From Alcaligenaceae bacterium (GTDB lineage: Bacteria > Pseudomonadota > Gammaproteobacteria > Burkholderiales > Burkholderiaceae_B): a stretch of DNA of 64,000 nucleotides. Shown one piece after another: positions 9,768 through 18,534 of the stretch. The first letter of the stretch is position 1. Every line of letters begins with the position of its first letter. A model generated the notes under the pieces. It searched no databases. It saw only the letters and a list, made by a program, of their open reading frames with translations, and was not told the origin of the DNA. Both the position numbers and the translations under genes were made by a program. The stretch covers positions 62,001 to 126,000 of the forward strand of contig JACCEN010000015.1 in the NCBI GenBank assembly GCA_013416435.1, read 5' to 3'.

Positions 9768-9852
9768 GGGGTCAGACCCCGTACGGGGTCTGACCCCATC
9801 TCGCGCCACGGCCGCCACGACCGGGGTCAGACCCCGCATGGGGTCTGACCCC
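9768..9852. repeat. Two palindromic repeats (9768-9797, 9823-9852) in the argE-thpR intergenic region
   Basis: The first is a perfect copy with centre GTAC, the second a perfect-arm copy with centre GCAT, separated by 25 bases. The second ends 15 bases before the thpR ATG. The Shine-Dalgarno (AAGGA) lies in the gap between repeat and ATG, so the hairpin would sit in the thpR 5' leader. The region is divergent (argE left, thpR right). Confidence 0.92.
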
Positions 9853-9867
9853 TTCAAGGACCAACAC

Positions 9868-10416
9868 ATGCCCGACCATCACCGCATCTTCTTCGCTTTA
9901 TGGCCCTCCGCCGAAGACGCGGCGCGCCTGATGGGCTGGGCGCATGCAGCGCAGGCCGTTTGCGGCGGACGCATGAATCGGCGCGAAAACCTGCACATGA
10001 CTCTGGCTTACCTTGGTGAAACGGAGCACGAGCGGGTGGAGGAACTGCTCGCCGCCGCCGACGGCTGGCAAACCCATGCCGGCACCATGGTGCTGGACCG
10101 GTTCGGGCATTTCCCCCGGCCCAAGGTGGTCTGGGCTGGTCCCGCCGCAGACGAAGGCGAGGGCCTGTCATGGCTGCATGCGCTGTATGACGACTTATGG
10201 CGCCGTCTCGAACCCCTGGGATGGCGGCGTCCGGATCGTCCTTTCAACCCTCACATAACCTTGCTGCGCAAAGTCGCTTCCTGTGATCCATCTTCTTTGC
10301 CGTCACCCGGATCCATGGCATGGACACCGCAGCGCTGTGTGCTGGTGGCGTCCAGAAGCACGGAAGAAGGGCTGTGGTACGAAGTGTTGTGGGGTCAGAC
10401 CCCATACGGGGTCTGA
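9868..10416 (+). CDS. thpR: RNA 2',3'-cyclic phosphodiesterase / 2'-5' RNA ligase family
   Basis: 182 residues from the ATG at 9868, chosen because AAGGA precedes it by 7 bases and the sequence then matches the family start (RIFFALWPS). The two HxT/S catalytic motifs of the 2H phosphoesterase superfamily are present: HMTL at 43-46 and HITL at 129-132. The last residues (GQTPYGV) and the stop TGA are encoded by the palindromic repeat at 10391-10420, so the natural C-terminus appears to have been replaced or extended by the repeat. The catalytic core is complete, so it is probably functional. Confidence 0.9.
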   Translation: MPDHHRIFFALWPSAEDAARLMGWAHAAQAVCGGRMNRRENLHMTLAYLGETEHERVEELLAAADGWQTHAGTMVLDRFGHFPRPKVVWAGPAADEGEGLSWLHALYDDLWRRLEPLGWRRPDRPFNPHITLLRKVASCDPSSLPSPGSMAWTPQRCVLVASRSTEEGLWYEVLWGQTPYGV

Positions 10417-10466
10417 CCTCTCAATCAGTGGCAACGGGGTCAGACCCCGTACTGGGGTCTGACCCC
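10391..10466. repeat. Two palindromic repeats (10391-10420, 10436-10466)
   Basis: The first copy (centre ATAC, one mismatch in the last four bases) overlaps the 3' end of thpR and supplies its last codons and stop. The second has a 5-base centre GTACT. They end 10 bases before the -35 of the promoter proposed for the CoA-transferase operon, so they separate the two transcription units. Confidence 0.92.
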
Positions 10467-10476
10467 CTCTCAGCCG

Positions 10477-10505
10477 TTGACGCCATTTTTTCCATCTTGT
10501 AATAT
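10477..10505 (+). promoter_or_regulatory. Sigma-70-type promoter for the CoA-transferase operon
   Basis: TTGACG (10477-10482) and TAATAT (10500-10505) are separated by exactly 17 bases, close to consensus, 40 bases upstream of the TTG start codon. TTGT and ACAA half-sites around and after the -10 could be an operator for the GntR/FadR regulator two genes on, but that is speculative. Confidence 0.6.
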
Positions 10506-10544
10506 GTCCAACAACCTACAACTAGGGCGCAAGAAGGAGCAAAT

Positions 10545-11717
10545 TTGAAACCGCTGCAACGATTTACTGTGTTGGATTTGACGCGTGTGCGTTCCGGGCC
10601 GGCCGCCGTGCGGCAGTTTGCCGATTGGGGCGCGAACGTGATCAAGATCGAAGAGCCGGGCGATGCCGCTGACGACAAGCCGGGCGGCTCCGCGCAGTTC
10701 GCCGATTATCAGAATACGCATCGGAACAAACGCAGCATCACCTTGAATCTGAAGCACCCCAAGGGCAAGGCGCTGTTCATGGAGCTCGTCAAGAAAGCCG
10801 ACGTGGTGGTCGAGAACTACCGGCCCAGCGTGAAGCACAAGCTCGGCATCGATTACGAGTCGCTCAAGGCCGTCAACCCGCGCATCGTCTATGCCAGCGT
10901 TTCGGGCTTCGGCCAGGACGGCCCTTATGTGGATCGCCCCGGCCTGGACCAGATCGCCCAGGGCATCAGCGGCCTCATGTCCGTGACCGGCGAACCCGGC
11001 CGCGGGCCCATGCGTGCGGGCATTCCAGTGGCGGACCTGACGGCGGGCCTGTTCTGCGCCATCGGCATTTTCATCGCGCTGCTCGAGCGCGAGCAATCCG
11101 GCGAAGGGCAGTGGGTGCAGACCTCATTGCTGCAGGCGGGGCTGTGGATGATGGATTTCCAGGCCATGCGCTGGCTGATGAACCAGGAAATCCCGGGCCA
11201 GAGCGGCAACGATCATCCCACCAGCAGCCCCACCGGCGTCTTCCCCACGCGCAATGGGCACATGAACATCGCGGCCATGGGCAACGACATCTTCATGCGT
11301 CTGTGCAAGGTCATCGGCGCCGATGAATTGCTCGACGACGATCGGTTCCTGACCGTTCCCTTGCGCGCCAAGAATCGCCCGGCGCTGAATGCGGCCATTG
11401 CCGACAAGACGCGGCTGAAGGATACCGAAGAATGGATCGCCCTGATGAACCAGCAGGGCGTGCCTTGCGGACCCATACTCTCGATGAACCAGACCTTCGA
11501 GAACGAGCAGGTGCGCCACCTGCAGATGGCGGCGCCGCTGGCGCACCCCAAGCTTGGGGAAATCAGCGTTGTGGGGCAGGCGGTCAAGTTCAGCCGGTCG
11601 CAATTCGGCGATCTGAAGCCCGCGCCCGAACGGGGCGAGCACAACGGCTCCGTCTATGCGGAGCTTGGCATCGCCCAGGAAGACATCGAAAGCCTGCGCC
11701 AAGAGGGGGTGATATAA
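10545..11717 (+). CDS. CaiB/BaiF family III CoA-transferase
   Basis: 390 residues starting with TTG, with AAGGAG 5 bases upstream; no earlier in-frame start fits. It has the family III layout: N-terminal LDLTRVRSGP, then the nucleophilic aspartate in PVADLTAG (D164), then the small domain and a C-terminal helix. These enzymes move CoA between acyl groups (formyl-CoA transferase, BaiF, CaiB). With the crotonase and binding protein downstream it probably activates an imported carboxylic acid to its CoA thioester; the substrate cannot be told from sequence. Confidence 0.9.
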   Translation: MKPLQRFTVLDLTRVRSGPAAVRQFADWGANVIKIEEPGDAADDKPGGSAQFADYQNTHRNKRSITLNLKHPKGKALFMELVKKADVVVENYRPSVKHKLGIDYESLKAVNPRIVYASVSGFGQDGPYVDRPGLDQIAQGISGLMSVTGEPGRGPMRAGIPVADLTAGLFCAIGIFIALLEREQSGEGQWVQTSLLQAGLWMMDFQAMRWLMNQEIPGQSGNDHPTSSPTGVFPTRNGHMNIAAMGNDIFMRLCKVIGADELLDDDRFLTVPLRAKNRPALNAAIADKTRLKDTEEWIALMNQQGVPCGPILSMNQTFENEQVRHLQMAAPLAHPKLGEISVVGQAVKFSRSQFGDLKPAPERGEHNGSVYAELGIAQEDIESLRQEGVI

Positions 11718-11756
11718 GACAGGCTTACTTTTCCATGAACCGGAGCCTGGTTTTCC

Positions 11757-12464
11757 ATGTTTACAGCCTTTGATCGTCCAGACAACCTTCCCGACGCCAT
11801 CGCCCGCCAAATCCGCCTGAAGATTCTTTCGGCCGAATTCCAGGAGGGGCAGAAGCTGCCGACCGAATTCGAGCTTGCCGAGTCCTTCCAGGTCAGCCGG
11901 AATGTGGTCCGGGAAGCGATTGCCCGACTCAAGCTCAACGGCTTGGTGGAAACGCGGCGCGGGGTGGGCACGTTTGTCGCGGGGAACGTCAATGCGCGCA
12001 AGTTCGAGGTGATTGCCGACGATTTGCTGGATGCGGGGCAACTCAAGCATGTCTATCAGCTGCGCATCGAGATCGAAGCCGGCGCGGCCGCCTTGGCGGC
12101 CGAGAACCGGACGGCACGGCAGCTCAAGGCACTGGAAACGGCGTTGCGGGAGACGGACAAGGCGGGCGGAGACTGGCAGAGGGGAGCCGATGCCGCGCTC
12201 AAGTTCCACTTGGCGGTCACTCAATGCTCCAACAATCCGTATTTCATCCGGCTGATGGAGCACCTGAGCTATGTGCTGCACAACGCCGTGCGCACCTTGA
12301 GGTACAGCACGACGGGCACCGAACGCATCGGGCACATCGAGACGGAGCATCACGAGATCTTCGATGCGATCCGGGACCAGGATGCCCAGAAGGCGCGCCA
12401 GGCGATGCGCCATCACCTGAGCAACGGCATGGAACGATACGAATACTTGAACAAGAAGGATTAG
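11757..12464 (+). CDS. GntR-family regulator, FadR/FCD subfamily
   Basis: 235 residues. The N-terminal winged helix-turn-helix (about 10-75) contains the typical KLPTEFELAESFQVSRNVVREAIARLKLNGLVETRRGVGTF pattern. The C-terminal half is an all-helical FCD ligand domain with conserved metal-binding-type histidines (FHLAVTQCSNNPYF, HHEIFDAI, MRHHL). It sits between the CoA-transferase and crotonase genes, 39 bases after the former and one base before the latter, so it is probably a local, autoregulating repressor responding to the pathway substrate or its CoA ester. Confidence 0.9.
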   Translation: MFTAFDRPDNLPDAIARQIRLKILSAEFQEGQKLPTEFELAESFQVSRNVVREAIARLKLNGLVETRRGVGTFVAGNVNARKFEVIADDLLDAGQLKHVYQLRIEIEAGAAALAAENRTARQLKALETALRETDKAGGDWQRGADAALKFHLAVTQCSNNPYFIRLMEHLSYVLHNAVRTLRYSTTGTERIGHIETEHHEIFDAIRDQDAQKARQAMRHHLSNGMERYEYLNKKD

Positions 12465-12465
12465 C

Positions 12466-13281
12466 ATGACAAGAGAACGCTTATTCCAAGGGCGAATTAC
12501 CGACCAGCTTCTGGTCGAGCGAGACGGACGCACCGGCTGGATCACTTTCAATGATCCGGCAAAGCACAATGCGGTGTCCTTCGACATGTGGGCGGGGATA
12601 CCGGTGGCGCTCAAGGCGTTCGAAGACGATCCGGAGATCTTCTCCGTGGTGCTCACCGGCGCCGGAGACAAAGCCTTCGTCAGCGGCGCGAACATCTCTC
12701 AGTTCGAGAAACTGCGCACGGGCGCTAGCGCCGTTGAAGAATACGAAGTCGTGGCCGAGTCGGCTCAATTGGCCATACAGAACTTCAGCAAGCCGCTCAT
12801 CGCCCGCATCGACGGCTATTGCATAGGCGGCGGAATGAATATCGCCCTGTGCTGCGACATCCGCGTGGCCAGCGAGGACTCCGTGTTTTCCATTCCCGCC
12901 GCCCGGCTCGGGCTGGGCTACCGCTTCACCGCCATCCAGAACCTGGTGCGTGCCGCCGGCATGGCGAACGCGTTGGAAATCTTCCTCACCGCGTCCAAGT
13001 ACTCGGCCCGGGAAGCGAAGGAACGGAATCTGATCCACACCGTGGTCGCCAAGGCCGACCTCGATGGCGCTGTGGACGGCTACCTGAAAAAAATCAACGC
13101 CAACGCGCCGCTGACGGTGGCGGCGGGCAAGAAGATGATCCGCAGCCTGTCGGACCGGCTGGTCGACATCGACATGGCGGAAATGAAGTCGCTGGTCCTG
13201 CAGTGCTTCGAAAGCGAAGACTACAAGGAAGGAAAACTTGCATTTTCACAGAAGCGGCAGCCTGAATTCAAAGGCCGCTGA
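12466..13281 (+). CDS. Enoyl-CoA hydratase/isomerase family protein lacking both classical glutamates
   Basis: 271 residues, full crotonase length. The oxyanion-hole segments are clear (FVSGANISQF around 71-80, and IDGYCIGGGMN around 116-125). The two glutamates used by classical hydratases are absent: the GGGCE position reads GGGMN (N125) and the PE position reads PA (A145). The fold and CoA binding are secure, but simple enoyl-CoA hydration is doubtful; other crotonase activities such as C-C bond cleavage, isomerisation or thioester hydrolysis are possible. It is translated directly after the FadR-type gene. Confidence 0.87.
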   Translation: MTRERLFQGRITDQLLVERDGRTGWITFNDPAKHNAVSFDMWAGIPVALKAFEDDPEIFSVVLTGAGDKAFVSGANISQFEKLRTGASAVEEYEVVAESAQLAIQNFSKPLIARIDGYCIGGGMNIALCCDIRVASEDSVFSIPAARLGLGYRFTAIQNLVRAAGMANALEIFLTASKYSAREAKERNLIHTVVAKADLDGAVDGYLKKINANAPLTVAAGKKMIRSLSDRLVDIDMAEMKSLVLQCFESEDYKEGKLAFSQKRQPEFKGR

Positions 13282-13320
13282 TTCGCCAATAACGCTATAC
13301 AAAAGGAAAGGAAGGAAGAG

Positions 13321-14295
13321 ATGAAAACTGGCAAACTCATGCTGTGCGCAATCGCGTCCGCATTCGTCATGGGCGCGGCTCCCGCCCATGCCGCCTACCC
13401 CGATCAGCCTCTGCGCATCGTCGTCGGCTACGCGGCAGGGGGAACCACCGACATTCTCGCTCGAGCATTGGGCGAACAGCTGGCCGAAGAGCTGGGCACC
13501 TCGGTGGTCATCGAGAACAAGCCGGGGGCGGCAGGCAGCATCGCGGCCGCATACGTGCAAAACGCCAAGCCCGACGGCTACACCGTGTTCATTGCTACGG
13601 TGTCCAGCCACGGCATGAACCCCGCTCTGTACAACAAGCTGAACTACGATCCCGTCAAGGGCTTCACGCCGGTCTCCATGCTGGCGTCCATACCGCTCGT
13701 CCTGGTCACCGACCCCAAGCTGAAATACAAGTCGGTTTCCGATCTGGTCGACGCGGCGAAATCCAAGCCGGGCGTGCTCAACTACTCGTCCAGCGGCAAT
13801 GGCTCGCCGGTGCATATCGCGGGCGCCATGTTTGCCGATCAGGCCAAGCTCGATATCGTGCATGTGCCGTATCGCGGAGGCGCCGTGGCCAACATGGCGG
13901 TCATGAGCGGCGATGCGCAACTGACCTTCGCCACCTTGCCCGCCGCCCTGCCGCAGGTCAAGGCCGGCAAGCTGGACGCGCTGGCCGTCACGACCAAGCA
14001 GCGCTCCACCGAGCTGCCCGAAGTGCCGACGATGACCGAGGACAAGAACTTTCCGGGCTATGAAATCAATACCTGGAACGCACTGATGGCGCCCGCGGGC
14101 ACGCCGGATGACGTGGTCCAGGTCTTGAACAAAGCGGTCACCAAGGTGCTCAACGCCGGCAAGCTGCAGCAGAGTTTCCGCAACGAAGGCGCGCTGCCCC
14201 AGAGCAGCACGCCCGAAGAGCTCAAGACCTTCATCGACCAGCAGCTGGAATACTGGAATGGCGTCGTCAAGAAGCTCGATATCCATTTGAGCTGA
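13321..14295 (+). CDS. Bug/TctC family periplasmic binding protein
   Basis: 324 residues. A signal peptide (cleavage after AHA, residue 24) is followed by the typical Bug start YPDQPLRIVVGYAAGGTTDILAR and the motif PGAAGSIAA. A strong purine-rich Shine-Dalgarno precedes the ATG. No TctAB membrane genes are nearby, as is usual for the large orphan Bug families of Alcaligenaceae. It closes the CoA-transferase operon and probably binds the carboxylate that the operon degrades. Confidence 0.93.
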   Translation: MKTGKLMLCAIASAFVMGAAPAHAAYPDQPLRIVVGYAAGGTTDILARALGEQLAEELGTSVVIENKPGAAGSIAAAYVQNAKPDGYTVFIATVSSHGMNPALYNKLNYDPVKGFTPVSMLASIPLVLVTDPKLKYKSVSDLVDAAKSKPGVLNYSSSGNGSPVHIAGAMFADQAKLDIVHVPYRGGAVANMAVMSGDAQLTFATLPAALPQVKAGKLDALAVTTKQRSTELPEVPTMTEDKNFPGYEINTWNALMAPAGTPDDVVQVLNKAVTKVLNAGKLQQSFRNEGALPQSSTPEELKTFIDQQLEYWNGVVKKLDIHLS

Positions 14296-14314
14296 TGATG
14301 CCGAGGGCCTCATG

Positions 14315-14421
14315 AGGGTCAGACCCCATGCGGGGTCTGACCCTTTTTTATCGCGGGGTCAGACCCGATCGGGCCTGACCCCTTCCTCTTAGGGGTCGGA
14401 CCCCGTACGGGGTCCGACCCC
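14315..14421. repeat. Three palindromic repeats (14315-14344, 14355-14382, 14392-14421); the first acts as a terminator
   Basis: The first copy has centre ATGC and outermost pair A-T instead of G-C, still paired, and is followed directly by a run of T (14344-14349): a convincing Rho-independent terminator 19 bases after the Bug stop. The second is a 28-base form with centre GATC and one mismatch. The third is the G/C arm type with centre GTAC. They lie between convergent genes (Bug plus, TonB receptor minus). Confidence 0.93.
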
Positions 14422-14436
14422 ACGACCTCGCCACCC

Positions 14437-16587
14437 CTAAAATTGATAGCTCGCATGCAGCCCGGCCGTCCAGTTCCGGCCGGGCGCGGGCTCGTAGTAC
14501 CGGTCGAAGCCCGCATTGATGATGGCGGCTCCCGCATAGCGCTTGTTCAGCACGTTGTCCACGCGGGCGAAGGCGTTGAATTCCCAATGCTGAAACCGCC
14601 ACAGATACCCCGCATGAAGCGCGGCCGTGAAGTAGCTTGGCGCCGCGCTGTCGTTGCTGTCGTTCACATAGACCTTGCTGAGATAGCGGCCTTCCACGCC
14701 GGCGCGCCAGCCCTGCGGCGGCGCCCAATTCAGGGAGGCATAGAGCGCATGCTTGGCGATGCCGGGAATGCGATTGCCTGATGGGATCAGGTTGGCGGGC
14801 GTCTCGCTGCCGGCATAAAAGCTGTCCCGGTACTTCGCATCGAGCCAGGTATAGGCCAACACCCCCTGCCAATGCCGCGCGAGCTCGCCTTGCCAGCTCA
14901 ATTCGAAGCCTTTGCGCAAGGTGCGGCCCGCATTGCGGAACGTGCTTCGACCGCCCAGCGAGTCGGCGGCAACGATTTCATCCTGGGTGCGCGTCTGGAA
15001 CAGCGCCGCGGTCAGCAAGCTGTTGCCGAGGCGGGTTTTCGCGCCGATCTCGACGCTGGTATTGACCGAAGGCTGAAGCGCCAGATTCAAACCGGCCAAC
15101 CCATCGCTTCGGTACGAAAGCTCATTGAAGGTGGGGGTTTCGAAGCCGCGGCCCACTGTCGCATACAGGTTCAGGTCTTCGGTGGCCTGATAGCGCAAGG
15201 CGGCCATGGGCAATGCCTTCCGGTAGCGCAGCGACCCGCTGTCGTCCTGGTTTCCCGCCTGGATATAGTGATCGTCCGAGCGGAAATTGACGGTGCTGTA
15301 GCGCAAGCCCAGGTCCACGGTCCATTTGTCGGCGAACTCCCAGGACGCTTGCACATAAGGATCGATGTTCCAGAGATCGTTGGTCTCATCGCGGCGCAGC
15401 CGGCCCTTGACGCCCAATTGCTGCGCGCTGCCGCTGCCGACAAAGTTTTCATACCCCTGCCGGTCTTCCCGCAACACATCGTAGGCAATGCCGCCGATCA
15501 AGGTCAGGGGGCGTCCCGCCAGCTGGAGCCTTGAAGTCCAGCGCGCGTCCAGGCCGCCATAATTGCGTTCGAGATCGATGACGCCGCCCGAGTGACTGGG
15601 CGGCGTTTGCGTGGCGACGGGAATCGCCTGGAATTGCTCGGTTTTTCTTTGGCCGTAGTAGGCCATCAGGCGGAGTTCGTTGTCGGCGTCGATGCGGCGC
15701 TCGTAGACGAGCCCGCCTTGTGTCTGCTTCACGGTTTTGCGCGTGTCGAACAACAATGCGTTGGGCGCGGCGCTTCGAGGAGCATCCATGAACTCGTCGT
15801 ACTGCAGGCCTTGCGGGTCTTCCGCCTTGACGTACACGCTGTTCAGGATCACGGTGAGCTTGCTGTCGTCGCTCAGCGCCACCCCTAGCTTGGCGTTGCC
15901 CAGGTTCTTGCGAGCCGAACTATGGTCGCGATAGCCGTTGGTGGAATAGCGATTGAGGCTCACCACGTAGTCCAGCGCACCGGCGCCGTCGCCGTTCGAG
16001 CCGCTTGCCTTCAAGCCATAGCGGCGCTGTCCGTTGCTGCCGGCCATGACACTGGACTCTATGCGGGGCGGGCCTTCGCCGCTCTCGGTGAACACTTGTA
16101 TGACGCCGCCGGACGAGTTGCCGTACAGTGCGGAAAAAGGCCCCCTCAATACCTCGACCCGTTCCGCGGACGAAATGTCGATGTTGGACGTTTGCCCTTG
16201 CCCATCCGGCATGGTGGCGGGTATGCCGTCAACGTACAAGCGCAGGCCCCGCACGCCGAATGTGGAGCGCGAGCCGAAGCCGCGAATCGAAAGCTGCAGG
16301 TCCTGGGCGTAGTTTTCGCGATTCTGGGCGAGTATGCCCGGTATGCCGCCCAGGCTCTCTGAAAGATTGACCTGCATCCTGCTGTCTCGCAGCGTGTCCC
16401 CGTCGATGAGGCCCACAGATGCCGGCACGTCGAACAGAGGCTGGGCGATCTGCGTGCTGGTGACGACCACGGGCGCCAGTTCGGCGACATGGCGCGGACC
16501 GCCGCTTTCAGCGGCGTGCGCGACGGGCAGGGGAAGCAGCAGGCTCAGATAGCTCAGCCTGATCCGGTATGGTGAGGTGGCGATCAT
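14437..16587 (-). CDS. TonB-dependent outer-membrane receptor
   Basis: About 716 residues from the ATG at 16585-16587, which has AAGG 9 bases upstream and opens directly on a signal peptide (ending near AHAAESG). A TonB-box-like VVVTST precedes the plug domain (about 40-160: LSIRGFGSRSTFGVRGLRLYVDGIP, VEVLRGPFSALYGNSSGGVI). A long beta-barrel follows, ending in the aromatic-terminal HASYQF. The plug resembles iron-siderophore/citrate receptors, but no uptake genes or Fur box that would settle the ligand are seen. Confidence 0.92.
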   Translation of the reverse strand: MIATSPYRIRLSYLSLLLPLPVAHAAESGGPRHVAELAPVVVTSTQIAQPLFDVPASVGLIDGDTLRDSRMQVNLSESLGGIPGILAQNRENYAQDLQLSIRGFGSRSTFGVRGLRLYVDGIPATMPDGQGQTSNIDISSAERVEVLRGPFSALYGNSSGGVIQVFTESGEGPPRIESSVMAGSNGQRRYGLKASGSNGDGAGALDYVVSLNRYSTNGYRDHSSARKNLGNAKLGVALSDDSKLTVILNSVYVKAEDPQGLQYDEFMDAPRSAAPNALLFDTRKTVKQTQGGLVYERRIDADNELRLMAYYGQRKTEQFQAIPVATQTPPSHSGGVIDLERNYGGLDARWTSRLQLAGRPLTLIGGIAYDVLREDRQGYENFVGSGSAQQLGVKGRLRRDETNDLWNIDPYVQASWEFADKWTVDLGLRYSTVNFRSDDHYIQAGNQDDSGSLRYRKALPMAALRYQATEDLNLYATVGRGFETPTFNELSYRSDGLAGLNLALQPSVNTSVEIGAKTRLGNSLLTAALFQTRTQDEIVAADSLGGRSTFRNAGRTLRKGFELSWQGELARHWQGVLAYTWLDAKYRDSFYAGSETPANLIPSGNRIPGIAKHALYASLNWAPPQGWRAGVEGRYLSKVYVNDSNDSAAPSYFTAALHAGYLWRFQHWEFNAFARVDNVLNKRYAGAAIINAGFDRYYEPAPGRNWTAGLHASYQF

Positions 16588-16767
16588 TATGCAAGGCCTT
16601 ATAGGTGATCGGGCGATCCGCAAGCAAGTCGAATGCCCGGGTGGGTGTCGTTGGCCGGCGGCTGCCGCGCCGTTGGGTCGTATCCCACGCTATCATGCGA
16701 CGGTCTGGCATGGCAGTGCAAGAGGTGGCGTAAAATTTCCCGCGATGCATATTGGGGCGCATGGAAT

Positions 16768-17199
16768 ATGAATTCAAACTCGGCTTGGGTGATTTTCGCA
16801 CTGGGATCCGCCTTTTTCGCCGCCTTGACCGCCATCTTCGGCAAGCTCGGCGTCACCGGCATGAACTCCAATCTTGCGACCTTCATTCGCACGCTGGTGA
16901 TCGTGGTGGTCATCGCGGGCATCATATCGATGCGCGGCGAATGGGAGAAACCCTCGGGCATTCCCATGCGCGGCTGGATCTTCCTTGCGCTTTCCGGAAT
17001 CGCCACCGGCTTGTCCTGGCTGTGCTACTACCGGGCACTGCAGCTCGGGCCGGTCGCCAAGGTGGCGCCGGTGGACAAGCTCAGCGTGGCGCTGGCCATC
17101 GTATTGGGCGTGGTGTTCCTGGGCGAAACGCTGACCTGGCCGATCGCGGTCGGAGGCTTGCTGATTCTGGCCGGGTCCATCGTCATCATTGCGTTCTAA
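16768..17199 (+). CDS. Small EamA-family (DMT superfamily) transporter
   Basis: 143 residues from the ATG at 16768. It contains one EamA repeat with about five membrane helices: WVIFALGSAFFAALTAIFGKLG, the helix around residues 40-55, GWIFLALSGIATGLSW, then KLSVALAIVLGVVFLGE and a C-terminal helix. Half-size members act as homodimers. The LGPVAKVAPVDKLSV segment is typical of the family. The substrate is unknown. The gene is divergent from the TonB receptor and precedes the CorA-type gene by 53 bases. Confidence 0.87.
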   Translation: MNSNSAWVIFALGSAFFAALTAIFGKLGVTGMNSNLATFIRTLVIVVVIAGIISMRGEWEKPSGIPMRGWIFLALSGIATGLSWLCYYRALQLGPVAKVAPVDKLSVALAIVLGVVFLGETLTWPIAVGGLLILAGSIVIIAF

Positions 17200-17252
17200 G
17201 GCCTGCCGGCCACTCCGGTATGATGGAGTGAACCGCGCTTATAGGAGCGACC

Positions 17253-18413
17253 ATGGGCAATTTGCGCGCCTTTCTCATTTGTCCCGGCAGGTCCGTGGCC
17301 ACGCTCGATGCCTTGCCCGCGGAAATACCCGATAACGGCTTCGTATGGCTGGCTTTCGAGCGCGCCGCCTTCAGCGCGGACATTGGCGAACTGCAGACCT
17401 GGCTCGACCGGCATACCGGCATTCCGCTGCTCGATCTGCATATCTCCGACCTGCTCAACGTGCAGTTGCGCTCGCATTTCGATTTCACTTCGTCCTACGA
17501 CATGCTCATCATTCGCCGTCTGGTCGATGGCGTTGCGCCGCTCGCGGGCGCAACGGGCGCGCAGGCTGCGCGGGGTGCAAGCAAAGGGGAGGCAAGCGCG
17601 CCGGCCGCGGTCCGCAGAGTACAGACCACCCCGATCGGCTTCGTGGTGTTTGACCAGGTCCTGATCAGCGTGCATACCGAAGGCTGCGGTGTCCTGGGCG
17701 CCTACATCGAACGGCTGAAGCAGCTTGCCGAGGTTCCGCCGGGCCGCGCGACGGCGGCTTACGCAGGCGGGCCGATGACGGTTGCAAGACTGCCCGATAC
17801 ACCCGCGGAACTGATGTTGCGCATCGTCAGCCTGATGGTCGACGGCTATCTGGATCTGCGCAAGACCATGACGCGCCAGCTGGACCATTGGCAGCAGCGA
17901 TTGTTGCGGCCCAGTGTGCGCTTCAACGATTGGGAAGGTCTGCTGAAATCGAGGCAGGCGCTTCATCACCTTTACGACATTTGCGACGATCAGCGCAACG
18001 CGCTGTATCGATGGATCGATGTGCTGGAAGACCAGCCCGTTCCGAACGAACCGGCGGATCAGCACGAGCGTGATCAGCTGCTGGTGCGCAGCCGCGACGT
18101 GCTCGAGCACATTGAGCGCGTGTCGCAACACGTGCAGCAACTGGAGCGCAGCGCCGAAACCGCGGTGCAGATCCATTTCAATATCCAGAGCAACCGCACC
18201 AACGACGTCATGCGCACGCTCACCGCCATCACGGCCGTGTTTCTGCCTTTGAACCTGATCGCCGGTATCTTCGGCATGAACTTCGAGCATATCCCCGGGG
18301 TGCGTAGCGCCGGCGGCTTCTGGTGGGCCTTGCTCACCATGGGAGGCATCGCGATCGCGCTGTTCATCTACCTGGCGCGCAAGCAGTATCTATCGAAGAG
18401 CGAAGATGATTGA
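17253..18413 (+). CDS. CorA/ZntB-family divalent cation transporter
   Basis: 386 residues. A long cytoplasmic alpha/beta and coiled-coil domain (about 1-320) is followed by two C-terminal membrane helices. The first ends in the family-defining GMN motif (IFGMNFEHIPG), and the second is followed by the basic tail ARKQYLSK. TAGGAG precedes the ATG. Proteins with this topology form pentameric channels for Mg2+, Co2+ or Zn2+; which ion cannot be read from the sequence. Confidence 0.92.
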   Translation: MGNLRAFLICPGRSVATLDALPAEIPDNGFVWLAFERAAFSADIGELQTWLDRHTGIPLLDLHISDLLNVQLRSHFDFTSSYDMLIIRRLVDGVAPLAGATGAQAARGASKGEASAPAAVRRVQTTPIGFVVFDQVLISVHTEGCGVLGAYIERLKQLAEVPPGRATAAYAGGPMTVARLPDTPAELMLRIVSLMVDGYLDLRKTMTRQLDHWQQRLLRPSVRFNDWEGLLKSRQALHHLYDICDDQRNALYRWIDVLEDQPVPNEPADQHERDQLLVRSRDVLEHIERVSQHVQQLERSAETAVQIHFNIQSNRTNDVMRTLTAITAVFLPLNLIAGIFGMNFEHIPGVRSAGGFWWALLTMGGIAIALFIYLARKQYLSKSEDD

Positions 18414-18442
18414 CCGCACTGGCGCTACCGTCGCGGTTTGAT

Positions 18443-18523
18443 GGGGTCAGACCCCATACGGGGTCTGATCCCTGACCACAATTTCGGCTTAATGGGGTCA
18501 GACCCCGTACGGGGTCTGACCCC
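18443..18523. repeat. Two palindromic repeats (18443-18472, 18494-18523)
   Basis: The first has centre ATAC and one arm mismatch near its 3' end; the second is perfect with centre GTAC. They fill the convergent gap between the CorA-type gene (29 bases away) and the LysR gene (11 bases away). Confidence 0.92.
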
Positions 18524-18534
18524 TGATCATGATC

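Noticed and set aside
16588-16767. Cobalamin or other riboswitch before the TonB receptor
   Set aside because: I could not find the conserved B12-box-like core or a convincing leader fold.
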